DNA of 54,596 bases. Origin: Roseburia sp. (GTDB lineage: Bacteria; Bacillota; Clostridia; Lachnospirales; Lachnospiraceae). This document shows, piece by piece, positions 32,987 to 42,088 of the stretch. The notes under the pieces are model-generated. The model saw only the letters and a list, made by a program, of their open reading frames with translations, was not told the DNA's origin and made no database searches. Positions within the stretch are counted from its first letter, which is position 1, and the number at the start of each line of letters is the position of its first letter. Both the position numbers and the translations under genes were made by a program. The DNA lies in NCBI GenBank assembly GCA_023662875.1, contig JAMPIG010000002.1:1-54596 (forward strand), written 5' to 3'.

Positions 32987-35900
32987 ATGGGGAGTTGTCT
33001 GGAATTATTTGACCGGGAAACGGCGGAGTGGTTTCAAAATACATTAGGCAGTCCCACGGCGGTACAGGAGGCCTCCTGGCCTGCGATCGCGGCGGGAGGC
33101 CATGTGCTGGTTTCCGCTCCTACGGGAACCGGTAAAACCCTGTCCGCCTTTCTGGTCTTCCTGGATCAGTTAAAAAGGATGGCGCTGGCCGGAGATTTGA
33201 AACGGGAGCTGCAGCTGATCTATGTGTCGCCCCTGAAATCCCTGGCTTCGGATATTCGGGAAAACCTGAGGCGTCCCCTGGAGGGAATCGGCGGGGAGGA
33301 GTTAATTTCCGTAGCGGTTCGAACCGGGGACACTACCCAGCGGGAGCGGCAGCAGATGCTCCGAAAGCCGCCGCATATCCTGATTATTACGCCGGAATCT
33401 CTGTACCTGATGCTGACCGCGAAGACGGGACAAAATCTGCTCTGTACGGCGAGGGCGGTGATTGTGGACGAGCTGCACGCGCTGATCGATACGAAGCGCG
33501 GCGCGCATCTGATGCTTTCGCTGGCGCGGCTGGACGGACTGTGCGGGAAGCCGCTTCAGAGGATCGGGCTTTCCGCTACGATTGCCCCTCTGGAGAAGGC
33601 GGCGGAATACCTGGCACCGGAGGCGGTGACGATCGCCGCGCCGTCTATGGAAAAGAGGGTTGAGCTGCAGATCTTAAGTCCATACGCGGACGCGGGGAAG
33701 CGGAAAAAGGATCCGGTCTGGGAGGAGTTGTCCGCCCTGGTTTACCAGTATTGTCAGGGAAGCCGCAGCGTGATCGCCTTTGTGGAGGGAAGGCGGTATG
33801 CGGAAAAGCTGGCCTATTACGTGAATCTTCTGGGAGGAGAGGGCTTTGCCAGGGTGCATCACGGCAGCCTTTCCGGGGAACAGCGCCAGGAGACAGAGGA
33901 AGCGCTGCGGGCGGGGCGGCTGCGGCTTTTGTGCGCAACGTCCTCCATGGAGCTGGGAATCGACGTGGGCGAGATTGACCAGGTGCTGCAGGTGGGCTGC
34001 CCTCACACGATCTCAGGAACCATGCAGCGGCTGGGCCGGGCGGGGCATAATCCGGCCCGCACCAGCGTGATGTACCTGTTTCCCAGAACGGCGGCGGAGT
34101 GCGTGCAGTGCGGGATGACGGCGCAGCTGGCGTGGGAAGGGAAAATAGAGCGGCTGAATCCGCCGGAGGGCTGTCTGGATGTGCTGGCGCAGCATCTGGT
34201 ATCCATGGCGGCGTTTCGGGGCTATGAGATCGACGAAGTGATGAAAGTCCTGCCCAGAGCTTGGCCCTTCCGGAATGTGACCAGGGAGGATGTAGAATCT
34301 GTTCTGGGAATGCTGGCGGGAGATTATGAGCATAAAAGGGACATTCCCGCGAGACCCCGGATTCTGTACGACAGGATTCACGGGCGGGTAGAGGGGGACG
34401 CTTACAGCAGGATGCTGGCGGTCTCCGCCGGGGGAACGATTCCGGATAAGGGCCTGTATACCGTGCGCACGGAGGAGGGCGTAAAGGTGGGGGAGGCGGA
34501 CGAGGAATTCGTCTATGAGACCAGAAAGGGAGATCGCTTCCTTCTGGGAGCCTTTGCCTGGAGGGTGACAAGCATCGGCCGGGACACGCTGACCGTAGTT
34601 CCGGCGGCGGCAGAGGGCGCGCGGCTTCCCTTCTGGAAGGGGGAGCTGAAGGGCAGAAGCAAGGAGACCGGAGCGGCCTTTGGCAGGATCCTGCGTGGGC
34701 TCCAGGAAGCGGAGGACGACGGAAGGCTGCCGGAAGCCCTGGAGAAGCTGGGACTGGATCCGCCGGCGGTAAGGCAGGCCGCGGATTACCTGAGACGGCA
34801 GATTAAGGCGACGGGGGGACTGCCGGATGACCGGACAATCCTGGCGGAGCATTTTCGGGATTCGTCCGGCAACAGCCAGCTGATGATACACTCCGTCTTC
34901 GGACGGCAGATCAACAGTCCTCTGGCGCTACTGGCCGCCGGAGCCGCGAAGCGTGAGATGGGGGTCAATGTGGGAAGCGTGGACGAGGAGGACGGTTTCC
35001 TGCTCTACTCCTATGGAGATAAGACCGTGCCGGAGGGGCTGCTCTATCGGATTGACGCCGAAAGGACGGAGGAGGTGCTTTCCGCGATTCTTCCGGAGAC
35101 GCCCGTTTTCAACATGGCCTTTCGCTATAACTGCGGCCGGGCGCTGATGATGGGCGTCCGGGGAAATGGCAGAACCCCGCTCTGGCTGCAGCGGCTTCGC
35201 AGCGCGGAGATGCTGGATCAGGTTGTGAGGGAGGCGGGGCATCCTCTGATCCGGGAGACACGGCAGGAGTGCATGAGGCAGCTCTGGGACGCAGAGGGCG
35301 TCCGGGAAATTCTGGAGAAAATCCGGGCAGGCGAGATCCGGGTTCGGGAGGTTTATACGGAGACCGCGTCCCCTATGTCTCTGCCGCTGCAGTGGAGCCA
35401 GGAGGTGGCGGTCATGTACGATTACGCGCCTACGCCCCGGGGAATCCACGCGGCGGTGGAGGAGGCGCTGAGCCGGGAGCAGGAGCTGATACGGCCGGGG
35501 AGCGAGGAGCTTGCCCGGCTGCAGGAGCGGGAAAAGCTTCCGGAGGATGAAAAGCAGCTGCATTCGCTTCTGATGACGGAGGGGGATCTGACAGCAGGGG
35601 ATTTGGATATTCCCGTGGAATGGCTGGAGAAGCTTGCAGCGGAGGAGCGGGCTCTATATCTGGAGCAGGGTCTTTGGATCGCCGCGGAGCAGCGGGAGGA
35701 GTATGAGGAGGCGCTGGAGGATGCCGGGAGCGAAAGCGCATCGGCGATTGTCCGCCGGATGCTTCGCTACCGGGGAGGGGCTTCGGCTGCCCAGACGGCT
35801 GCGCGGTATGGCTGGACGGAGGAAGAGGCCAGGGAGGTATTGGAGAAGCTCTGCAGGCGGAGCGAGGCGGTCAGGCAGGAGATGGAGGCCGTCGGGCGAG

Positions 35901-37156
35901 ACGGTGTAGAATGGGAGGCTGTAAAGCGGGAATCCCCCGCGCATTCCATATATTATCATGCTGGACTTTACAGGCGCGCCAGAACCAGAACCCTGCGAAA
36001 CCGCAGGGAGGAGGTTAAGACCTGTCCGCCGGAGAATTACGCGGCGCTGCTTCTCTCCCAGGTTCGTCGTTTCGGATCGCCGGAGGAGGATTTAAGGGAG
36101 GCGGTGGCGGCCCTGTCAGGGATAGCCCTGCCTGCAGCCCTCTGGGAAGACCTGATCTTTCCGGCAAGGGTGAAAAATTACAGGGAGGGTCTGTTGGATA
36201 CGCTGCTGGCCCGGGGAGAATATTTCTGGCATATGGAAGAGGGCGGGAAGCTGCGGTTCGACCCGGCGGAGGAGATCGACTGGGACGGAGAGAGAAAGAT
36301 TTCCCGGGAAGAGCTGTCGGACAAGGAGCGTATTCTGGCGGAAACGCTGGAAAAGCGGGGTGCCAGCTTTTTGCAGGCGCTGAATGGGGCGCTGGGCGGC
36401 GAGTCCCCATACGAGACGCTGTTGTCCCTGACGGAAAAGGGCCTGGTATACGCGGACAGCTTTGTCCCGGTGCGGCAGTGGATGAATCGGGAGAAGCTTA
36501 AGAAGGCGGCGGTACGGCAGAGGGTCGGAGCCCGCGTGAAAGCCCTGCAGGCCGGGAGGTATGATCTGGTGCGGCCTCTTCGGACTCTGACGATACAGGA
36601 GAGGATGGATCGCTGCTTTGACCGCTGGCGGATTCTTTGCAGGGAGACGGCGGCAGCCTGCGGACTTCCCTGGCAGGAGGCGCTGCAGCTGCTGCGGGTA
36701 CAGGAGTACACCGGACAGGTGAGGCGGGGATATTTTGTAAAAGGACTTTCCGGGGCGCAATTTATCCGCAGGGATGATTTTGCGGGGGTGACGGCGGCGC
36801 TTCTGCATCCCCGGGAGGATATTATCTGGCTGAACGCGGCGGATCCCATACAGCCTTGGGGGAAGGTGCTGCCCCACGGCGAGGGAAGGGGATTTCTCAA
36901 TGTCCCGGGAACGCTGGCCGCCTTCCGCGGCGGCTGTCCCGAGGCGATCTTCGAGCGGCAGGGAAGCGTTTTAAGGGTTTTGGAGCAGGAGAAGGCGGAG
37001 GAAAATTTATGCCTCTTTGCGGAGGAATTTCACAGGGGAAGAATCCTGCCCGGAAAGAAGCGCGTCGTCGTAAAGGAATACCCGTCGGAGGCCGCGGCGG
37101 CGCTGGAGGCGGCTGGGTTCCTGCGGGAGATGCAGGATTATACCCTGTACAGGTAG
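32987..37156 (+). CDS. lhr: Lhr-like large ATP-dependent DEAD/DEAH helicase
   Basis: Superfamily 2 helicase of 1389 aa. Motif I is SAPTGTGKT (about residue 44), motif Ia YVSPLKSLA, motif II VDELHALIDTKRG (about 160), motif III LSATI, and motif VI LGRAGHNPARTSV. A winged-helix region follows, then the long C-terminal part of Lhr family proteins, which bind and unwind nucleic acids in a 3'-5' direction and are linked to DNA repair. ATG 32987 has AAGGAG seven bases upstream. It starts just after the tRNA-Pro integration site and is not part of the element. Confidence 0.9.
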   Translation: MGSCLELFDRETAEWFQNTLGSPTAVQEASWPAIAAGGHVLVSAPTGTGKTLSAFLVFLDQLKRMALAGDLKRELQLIYVSPLKSLASDIRENLRRPLEGIGGEELISVAVRTGDTTQRERQQMLRKPPHILIITPESLYLMLTAKTGQNLLCTARAVIVDELHALIDTKRGAHLMLSLARLDGLCGKPLQRIGLSATIAPLEKAAEYLAPEAVTIAAPSMEKRVELQILSPYADAGKRKKDPVWEELSALVYQYCQGSRSVIAFVEGRRYAEKLAYYVNLLGGEGFARVHHGSLSGEQRQETEEALRAGRLRLLCATSSMELGIDVGEIDQVLQVGCPHTISGTMQRLGRAGHNPARTSVMYLFPRTAAECVQCGMTAQLAWEGKIERLNPPEGCLDVLAQHLVSMAAFRGYEIDEVMKVLPRAWPFRNVTREDVESVLGMLAGDYEHKRDIPARPRILYDRIHGRVEGDAYSRMLAVSAGGTIPDKGLYTVRTEEGVKVGEADEEFVYETRKGDRFLLGAFAWRVTSIGRDTLTVVPAAAEGARLPFWKGELKGRSKETGAAFGRILRGLQEAEDDGRLPEALEKLGLDPPAVRQAADYLRRQIKATGGLPDDRTILAEHFRDSSGNSQLMIHSVFGRQINSPLALLAAGAAKREMGVNVGSVDEEDGFLLYSYGDKTVPEGLLYRIDAERTEEVLSAILPETPVFNMAFRYNCGRALMMGVRGNGRTPLWLQRLRSAEMLDQVVREAGHPLIRETRQECMRQLWDAEGVREILEKIRAGEIRVREVYTETASPMSLPLQWSQEVAVMYDYAPTPRGIHAAVEEALSREQELIRPGSEELARLQEREKLPEDEKQLHSLLMTEGDLTAGDLDIPVEWLEKLAAEERALYLEQGLWIAAEQREEYEEALEDAGSESASAIVRRMLRYRGGASAAQTAARYGWTEEEAREVLEKLCRRSEAVRQEMEAVGRDGVEWEAVKRESPAHSIYYHAGLYRRARTRTLRNRREEVKTCPPENYAALLLSQVRRFGSPEEDLREAVAALSGIALPAALWEDLIFPARVKNYREGLLDTLLARGEYFWHMEEGGKLRFDPAEEIDWDGERKISREELSDKERILAETLEKRGASFLQALNGALGGESPYETLLSLTEKGLVYADSFVPVRQWMNREKLKKAAVRQRVGARVKALQAGRYDLVRPLRTLTIQERMDRCFDRWRILCRETAAACGLPWQEALQLLRVQEYTGQVRRGYFVKGLSGAQFIRRDDFAGVTAALLHPREDIIWLNAADPIQPWGKVLPHGEGRGFLNVPGTLAAFRGGCPEAIFERQGSVLRVLEQEKAEENLCLFAEEFHRGRILPGKKRVVVKEYPSEAAAALEAAGFLREMQDYTLYR

Positions 37157-37226
37157 GCCAAGTAGGGAAGCGCAAAAACTGCCGCAGAAGAAATACCGAC
37201 AAACGCGAAAAGCGAGGTGAAAAAGG

Positions 37227-38741
37227 ATGAGCTGCCGACCGATAGAAAAAGAGGACAGACAACCGAATAGTGACAGGACGGCTCCGCGCAGGATCGGCTG
37301 GGAGAAGCTCGTCGCAGGAATCATTATGTTCCTGGTAACGGTCGTAATGGCGGTTCGGATCAGCGATTTATGGAGAGACGACTGGCAGGAAAAATCGAAG
37401 AGCGACTGGACTCAGATGAGAGGAAACGACGGAAAATTTTGGCAGGGGACGCCGGATAATGGGGTTTACGCGGATAAAGAGGGCGTAGAGCTGCGGATCT
37501 ACTATCAATATTTTTATGATGGAGACGGCAGGCTCTCCAGGATCAATACGTTTCATCCTCATACAAATTATGAGGATGTATGGGTTTTGTCGAATGAGGA
37601 GACCTGTCAGTATGACAGCCGGGGAAGGGTAAGCGTGCGGCAGGAGACGCAGGGAGATACGAAAAAGGTTTATGAGTATACCGCGGAAGGATATACGGAG
37701 ACTGAATCCAGCTCCTACGCCTCCGCCGGGAGAGTCGCAAAATATGACCAGGCGGGGAACCAGATTTATTTCCGAAACGCCGTCAACTATCGATATCCCC
37801 ATGTCACCCGCTCCGAATATGACGAGAAGAATCGCCTGGTGAGAAAAACGCTGGAGGTAGAGGGGAAAGAACCCTACGGCGTGCCGGAGTATGTGACCTA
37901 TACAGCGGAGTACGATGAAGAGAATTACAGGTCAGTGGAAACGGAATATGACAGTCAGGGAAACATCGTATACATATGGCACAGTACCTATGACGCAAAC
38001 TGGAGCAAGACAGGGAGCGTGTGGTACGTGCCGGAGGGATACCATCAGGACGAAGAGTTAGAAGGCTATACACAGGGGAAAGAATCGGGGGAATATGCCC
38101 CGGATCGGGGATCGGAAGACCATACACAGGGAAAGGAATCGGAGAGTTATGACCCGGACGGAGGAATCCAAGCGCATACCTCGGAAAAGGAATCGGAGAG
38201 TTATGACCCGGACGGGGGAATCGAAGCGCATGCCCCGGAAAAGGAATCGGGAAGCCATGCCCAGGATGGATGGGAGGAGTACGGTACGATGGGCTACTGG
38301 AGGTATGTATCCGACGGAAAGCTCCTGGAGGAGATGGAGAACTCCCCCGGGCAGAACGGCGGAAACGACAGCGAGTATACAGCCTACGATTACGACGGCA
38401 ACGGGAACTGTATCCTGGAGCTGAAGGTATACTCGAAGAGTTACGCTTATTTATACCGATATGTTTACGACGGCGAGAACCGGCTGACGGAACGATACGA
38501 CTATAATCTGGATGAGGTAAGATCCTGGGAGGTGCTGCAGTGCGACGGCAGCAGGCTTACGATTCAGGTCACCGATGACGAGATCTTACGTATCACGCGA
38601 ACCTCGCCGGACGGCGCGCTGATCAACCGATTTGTCTACGGTGAGCGGGAGCTGGAAATACAGCAGACCCCGGAGGAAATTGTAAGCTGGAAACGGGAAC
38701 CCTCTTCGCAGGAGAAGGAATCTTATCTGGAAACTTTGTAG
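37227..38741 (+). CDS. Membrane-anchored YD-repeat-like protein with tandem repeats
   Basis: I do not recognise a named family. One membrane helix (about residues 27-45) follows a basic N-terminus, so most of the 504 residues should be outside. The rest has many Y-D-x-x-G-x-(L/I/V) strands (YDSRGRVSV, YDEKNRLVR, YDSQGNIVY, YDGENRLTE), the YD pattern seen in RHS-type surface proteins, but in too few copies for a full shell. Four copies of an 18-residue acidic repeat (KESESYDPDGG-type) lie near residues 285-350. GAGGTG precedes the ATG. It may share a transcript with the helicase, 70 bp upstream. Confidence 0.65.
   Translation: MSCRPIEKEDRQPNSDRTAPRRIGWEKLVAGIIMFLVTVVMAVRISDLWRDDWQEKSKSDWTQMRGNDGKFWQGTPDNGVYADKEGVELRIYYQYFYDGDGRLSRINTFHPHTNYEDVWVLSNEETCQYDSRGRVSVRQETQGDTKKVYEYTAEGYTETESSSYASAGRVAKYDQAGNQIYFRNAVNYRYPHVTRSEYDEKNRLVRKTLEVEGKEPYGVPEYVTYTAEYDEENYRSVETEYDSQGNIVYIWHSTYDANWSKTGSVWYVPEGYHQDEELEGYTQGKESGEYAPDRGSEDHTQGKESESYDPDGGIQAHTSEKESESYDPDGGIEAHAPEKESGSHAQDGWEEYGTMGYWRYVSDGKLLEEMENSPGQNGGNDSEYTAYDYDGNGNCILELKVYSKSYAYLYRYVYDGENRLTERYDYNLDEVRSWEVLQCDGSRLTIQVTDDEILRITRTSPDGALINRFVYGERELEIQQTPEEIVSWKREPSSQEKESYLETL
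38065..38280 (+). repeat. 54-bp in-frame tandem repeat
   Basis: Four copies with a 54-bp period (GGAATC marks at 38081, 38135, 38189 and 38243) encode 18-residue acidic units such as KESESYDPDGGIEAHAPE. The middle copies are almost identical. Confidence 0.9.
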
Positions 38742-38864
38742 GATGAAAAGGATTTTGAATTACGAGCAGTAATTTTTACGGTCGGCATATTTTGCTCATA
38801 GCGCAGACATTTCACAGAGCGGAATCAAGGTGATTTAAGTGAAAAACAGACGAGGAGGCAAACG

Positions 38865-40067
38865 ATGGATCAGGCGATTGTAACGCTGAAAAAAGGAGAG
38901 GGGCGCACGCTGAAGGCGGGCGGTATGTGGGTATACGACAACGAGATCGAGTCCGTTCTGGGCAGCTTCGAGAACGGCGATATCGTAGAGGTACGGGACT
39001 TTGACGGCTACTGCATGGGCAGGGGATTTATCAACACGAAATCAAAAATCACGGTGAGAATGCTGTCCCGCAGGAAGGATGCCGTCATCGACGCCGCTTT
39101 TTTTGAGCGGCGGGTCAGGGACGCCTGGAATTACCGCAAGGAGACGATTGATACCTCCAGCTGCCGTGTGATCTTCGGGGAGGCGGACTTTCTGCCGGGA
39201 ATCGTTGTGGATAAATTTGCCGACATACTGGTGGTGGAATCCCTGGCGCTGGGCATCGATCGATGGAAGCTGACGATCGTAGAGGCGATCAAAAAGGTCA
39301 TGGCGGAGGACGGTGTCAGAATCCGAGGCGTTTATGAGCGCAGCGACGCCAAGGTGCGACTGCAGGAAGGGATGGAGCGCAGCAAGGGATTTATCGGAGA
39401 ACCCTTTGACACAAAGATAGAGATTATCGAGAACGGCGTGCGATTCATTGTTGACGTAGAGGACGGACAGAAGACGGGCTTTTTCCTGGATCAGAAAAAC
39501 AACCGGGCGGCGATTCAACGTCTCTGCAAGGGAAAGCGGGTTCTGGACTGCTTTACCCATACCGGCTCCTTTGCCCTGAACGCCGGAATCGCGGGCGCGG
39601 ACAGCGTTTTGGGGGTAGACGCGTCCCAGCTTGCCATCGACCAGGCGGAGGAGAACGCAAGGCGCAACGGCCTGGAAGACAGGGTAAAATTTCGCTGTGC
39701 GGACGTCTTTGAACTTCTTCCCAAGCTGGAAGCGGAGGGAGAACGGTATGACGTTGTAATCCTGGATCCGCCCGCCTTTACCAAGTCACGAAATTCCGTG
39801 AAAAACGCGGTAAAGGGGTATCGGGAAATCAACCTCCGGGGAATGAAGCTGGTAAGGGACGGCGGCTTTCTGGCTACCTGCTCCTGCTCGCATTTCATGG
39901 AGCCGGAGCTTTTCGCAAAAACCGTGCGGGAGGCGGCAGCAGGGGCGCACAGACGCCTGCGCCAGGTGGAATTTCGCACCCAGGCGCCGGATCACCCGAT
40001 CCTTTGGGCGGCGGATCAGTCGTATTATTTGAAGTTCTATATTTTTCAGGTGTGCGGCGAACGCTGA
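38865..40067 (+). CDS. rlmI: RlmI-type 23S rRNA m5C methyltransferase
   Basis: A 400-aa class I SAM methyltransferase with an N-terminal PUA domain (LKKGEGRTLKAGGMWVYDNE, residues about 5-25). The SAM site is RVLDCFTHTGSFALNAG and the active-site strand is VVILDPPAFTKSRNSV. The Cys motif LATCSCSHFM is in the place used by RlmI. The start has GAGGAGG upstream. A perfect 9-bp hairpin (GGCGAACGC/GCGTTCGCC, 40056-40077) overlaps the stop codon and may limit readthrough. Confidence 0.9.
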   Translation: MDQAIVTLKKGEGRTLKAGGMWVYDNEIESVLGSFENGDIVEVRDFDGYCMGRGFINTKSKITVRMLSRRKDAVIDAAFFERRVRDAWNYRKETIDTSSCRVIFGEADFLPGIVVDKFADILVVESLALGIDRWKLTIVEAIKKVMAEDGVRIRGVYERSDAKVRLQEGMERSKGFIGEPFDTKIEIIENGVRFIVDVEDGQKTGFFLDQKNNRAAIQRLCKGKRVLDCFTHTGSFALNAGIAGADSVLGVDASQLAIDQAEENARRNGLEDRVKFRCADVFELLPKLEAEGERYDVVILDPPAFTKSRNSVKNAVKGYREINLRGMKLVRDGGFLATCSCSHFMEPELFAKTVREAAAGAHRRLRQVEFRTQAPDHPILWAADQSYYLKFYIFQVCGER

Positions 40068-40077
40068 GGCGTTCGCC
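40056..40077 (+). terminator. Hairpin across the rlmI stop codon
   Basis: A nine-pair perfect stem with a TGAG loop containing the TGA stop. No T-run follows, so termination is uncertain. Confidence 0.4.
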
Positions 40078-40164
40078 GGAACGGTAGAACCGAATAGTGC
40101 GGGAAATGCCGGATTTATGCGGAACGGGGGGATTTTGTCAAAGGCGGGGATTGACAGGCATTTT

Positions 40165-40353
40165 CTATTGCCTGGAGTTTGCTTCATGGGTATCCATATT
40201 TTCAAGAGCATATTCACAAGCCTGCAAGACGAAGCTTGAAAATGTTACCTCTTGGTTTTTAATGGCGTTTTCGATTTTATCAATCAAAAATACGGGGAAA
40301 CGGATTGTCTTATTTTCCGTTTCCTTTTTGTTTGGTTTTAACTGGAAAGACAT
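40165..40353 (-). CDS. Small ribbon-helix-helix-like DNA-binding protein
   Basis: A 62-aa protein starting MSFQLKPNKKETENKTIRFP. The pattern of a charged N-terminus, a short strand (TIRFPVFL) and two helices (IDKIENAIKNQ and TFSSFVLQACEYALENM) resembles CopG/Arc-type repressors. The ATG at 40353 has a perfect AAGGAGG nine bases upstream; the frame extends further upstream but that part is not protein-like. It is divergent from the small membrane peptide and zinc-ribbon genes, across an interval rich in TGCA motifs, so it may regulate them. This regulatory role is inference. Confidence 0.7.
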   Translation of the reverse strand: MSFQLKPNKKETENKTIRFPVFLIDKIENAIKNQEVTFSSFVLQACEYALENMDTHEANSRQ

Positions 40354-40383
40354 TTTGCAATACCTCCTTATAAACCCATAATA

Positions 40384-40438
40384 GTGCAAAATGGACTTGA
40401 AATATGCATTGCAAAGTGCAGTGCAAAAAGCATTGCAG
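40384..40438. promoter_or_regulatory. TGCA-rich operator-like cluster
   Basis: TGCAAA or TTGCA occurs about six times in 55 bases (GTGCAAAA, TGCATTGCAAAGTGCAGTGC, GCATTGCAG), reaching into the -35 box of the rightward promoter. Repeated short half-sites of this kind suit a ribbon-helix-helix regulator. Confidence 0.45.
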
Positions 40439-40461
40439 AAAAGAAAACTCTGTGATATAAT
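40433..40461 (+). promoter_or_regulatory. Promoter of the small peptide/zinc-ribbon genes
   Basis: TTGCAG (40433-40438) and TATAAT (40456-40461) are separated by 17 bases, 32 bp before the ATG at 40493. Confidence 0.7.
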
Positions 40462-40492
40462 GCAATTATTCAAAAAAGAGGGGGGAATGGGA

Positions 40493-40609
40493 ATGGATCT
40501 GATAAACATATTGGACATGATGGGAACGCGGGCAGCGGCAGCAGTGCGGTGTCTGATAATTATTGCCGTCCTTGCAGCGGGTGTATTATTGCACATATTA
40601 TCCGGTTAA
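40493..40609 (+). CDS. Small single-span membrane peptide
   Basis: A 38-aa peptide: a short amphipathic start (MDLINILDMMGTR), then a strong helix (CLIIIAVLAAGVLLHIL). GAGGGGGG lies seven bases before the ATG, and a good promoter sits just upstream, which supports expression. The sequence resembles no family I know; small membrane regulator and type I toxin-like peptide are both possible. A longer frame opening at 40391 would start before the promoter and is unlikely. Confidence 0.55.
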   Translation: MDLINILDMMGTRAAAAVRCLIIIAVLAAGVLLHILSG

Positions 40610-40620
40610 AGGAAAACCGT

Positions 40621-40740
40621 GTAAACAGGGAGGGGGAAATTTGCCCTGTATGCAGAAGCTATGTACCGGAAAAGTTGAAGTTTTGTACGAATAGTGGAAC
40701 GCCGATAGAAAAATACGGAGGAATAAGAAATGTTTTGTGA
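40621..40740 (+). pseudogene. Degenerate zinc-ribbon fragment
   Basis: The frame reads EICPVCRSYVPEKLKFCTNS, then GTPIEKYGG. This is a typical zinc-ribbon head except that the fourth Cys is Ser. No credible start codon lies in frame, although GGGAGGGGG is present upstream. It ends at 40740, overlapping the next ATG. Probably a broken relative of the two zinc-ribbon genes that follow. Confidence 0.45.
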
Positions 40741-41356
40741 GAATTGTGGAGCGAAATTAGAGGATGACGCGGTAGTTTGCCCTCAGTGCGGACAGGCTGT
40801 TGCAAAAAAAGGTAAAAAAAGTAAAAGTACCGATAGCAGGGGAGTAAGCAACAATTTATTTATATCCCCGGATGAAACGTTAATTGCGACGCTGGGTAAT
40901 GGATTTGCGGAAAATTTATTGTATGAAAAAATAAAAAGCTGTAAAGCGTTATTGACGGATAAACGGGTATATTTCCAGGGGATTTTCTATAGTGTGTCCG
41001 GAAAGAATCTTTCGACCCAAAAAGAGGAAATGATTGTGGATCTGGAGGATATTACCGGGACAAAATTTCGTTATGGCGCTTCCGTGATGATGAAGATTAT
41101 TATCAGCCTATTGATACCGATTGTTTTATCGCTCTTATTCATACCAATAGGCGGAGTGGTAGGTGCGTTTATGTGTTTGGAAATATTTTCCATTATATAC
41201 TCGGTCTTAACATATCTGAAGGGCCGCACTACCTATTTTGCAATAGAATACGCCGGGGGAAGCATTTGTTTTGATGCAACCATAGTTGGTCTTGCAGAGG
41301 TAAGGGATTTTCAAAAACAAATACGACGGGCAAAGGATGCTTTAAAAGGGAAATAG
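40730..41356 (+). CDS. Zinc-ribbon membrane protein
   Basis: A 208-aa protein opening with a four-Cys zinc ribbon MFCENCGAKL...VVCPQCGQ, a Lys-rich linker, and a region with alternating strands (LLTDKRVYFQGIFYSVSG, VDLEDITGTKF) like the PH-like fold of similar small proteins. Two adjacent membrane helices (about 123-140 and 143-165) follow, then a second strand-rich segment. GGAGGAATAAG precedes the ATG. The function is unknown. Its base composition is AT-rich compared with the flanking rlmI and kinase genes. Confidence 0.75.
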   Translation: MFCENCGAKLEDDAVVCPQCGQAVAKKGKKSKSTDSRGVSNNLFISPDETLIATLGNGFAENLLYEKIKSCKALLTDKRVYFQGIFYSVSGKNLSTQKEEMIVDLEDITGTKFRYGASVMMKIIISLLIPIVLSLLFIPIGGVVGAFMCLEIFSIIYSVLTYLKGRTTYFAIEYAGGSICFDATIVGLAEVRDFQKQIRRAKDALKGK

Positions 41357-41360
41357 AATA

Positions 41361-41996
41361 ATGTTTTGTAGTACTTGCGGAAAACAGTTGAGCGAGGGCA
41401 GCCGGTTCTGCCCTCATTGCGGAAATCAGAAAGAAAACACCGAAAACCAGGATAGGAAAAAAGATATTGACACACCTGGTTTTAAGCTGGGAAAAAGCGA
41501 TAAGCGCGCCTATGAAATAGAGATAAAGGGGGCGCAGATTATTTTCCGAGGGGAATTTTGGTATTTGGAAAACAAGGAATTTAAGAAATGCCGTAGCGGG
41601 CAGGAAACAGCGCTTGCGCAAAAATTTATCGGTATGGGCTATCTTGCGAAACGCTCTTATAGAAAGTGCCTTCAGTTCGTTTTTCTGGGGTCTGCTTTGG
41701 AAATATTAAAAGCGATTGTTGATACCGTTTCCGGCTGGATAGATAAGGCGAATAATTATTTACAGTGGATAGACAGGGAAATCAGTCTGCCGGACGGGGT
41801 AAATATAGCAATGAATACACTTGCTGTAATATGCCTTTTGCTGGCGGTTATGTATCTGTTTTCCAAGAAAAAGGTGATTGAAATATCTTTTGTGGATAAA
41901 AGAATCTGCGTTCCTGAAAAGAGTATGTCGCAGCAGGAATACAGTATGCTGTATCATAATATAGTCAACGCAAAGAAGGTGCAGCAGGGCTGTTAA
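41361..41996 (+). CDS. Zinc-ribbon membrane protein
   Basis: A 211-aa protein with an N-terminal ribbon MFCSTCGKQLSEGSRFCPHCG (one C-x2-C pair on each side), a charged linker, two hydrophobic segments (about 110-125 and 152-172), and a strand-rich C-terminal segment (KVIEISFVDKRICVPEKS). It starts 4 bp after the preceding zinc-ribbon gene and is probably co-translated with it. The two ribbons are similar, but the bodies differ. No partner or enzyme can be named. Confidence 0.72.
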   Translation: MFCSTCGKQLSEGSRFCPHCGNQKENTENQDRKKDIDTPGFKLGKSDKRAYEIEIKGAQIIFRGEFWYLENKEFKKCRSGQETALAQKFIGMGYLAKRSYRKCLQFVFLGSALEILKAIVDTVSGWIDKANNYLQWIDREISLPDGVNIAMNTLAVICLLLAVMYLFSKKKVIEISFVDKRICVPEKSMSQQEYSMLYHNIVNAKKVQQGC

Positions 41997-42088
41997 TGCG
42001 CCCGCGCAGACGGTATTTCCAGAAATTCGGAAAGAGTAAGCCTGGAGTCTTCTCTTTTCAACTGTTTCCGGTTATTGTATCAGCTTAG

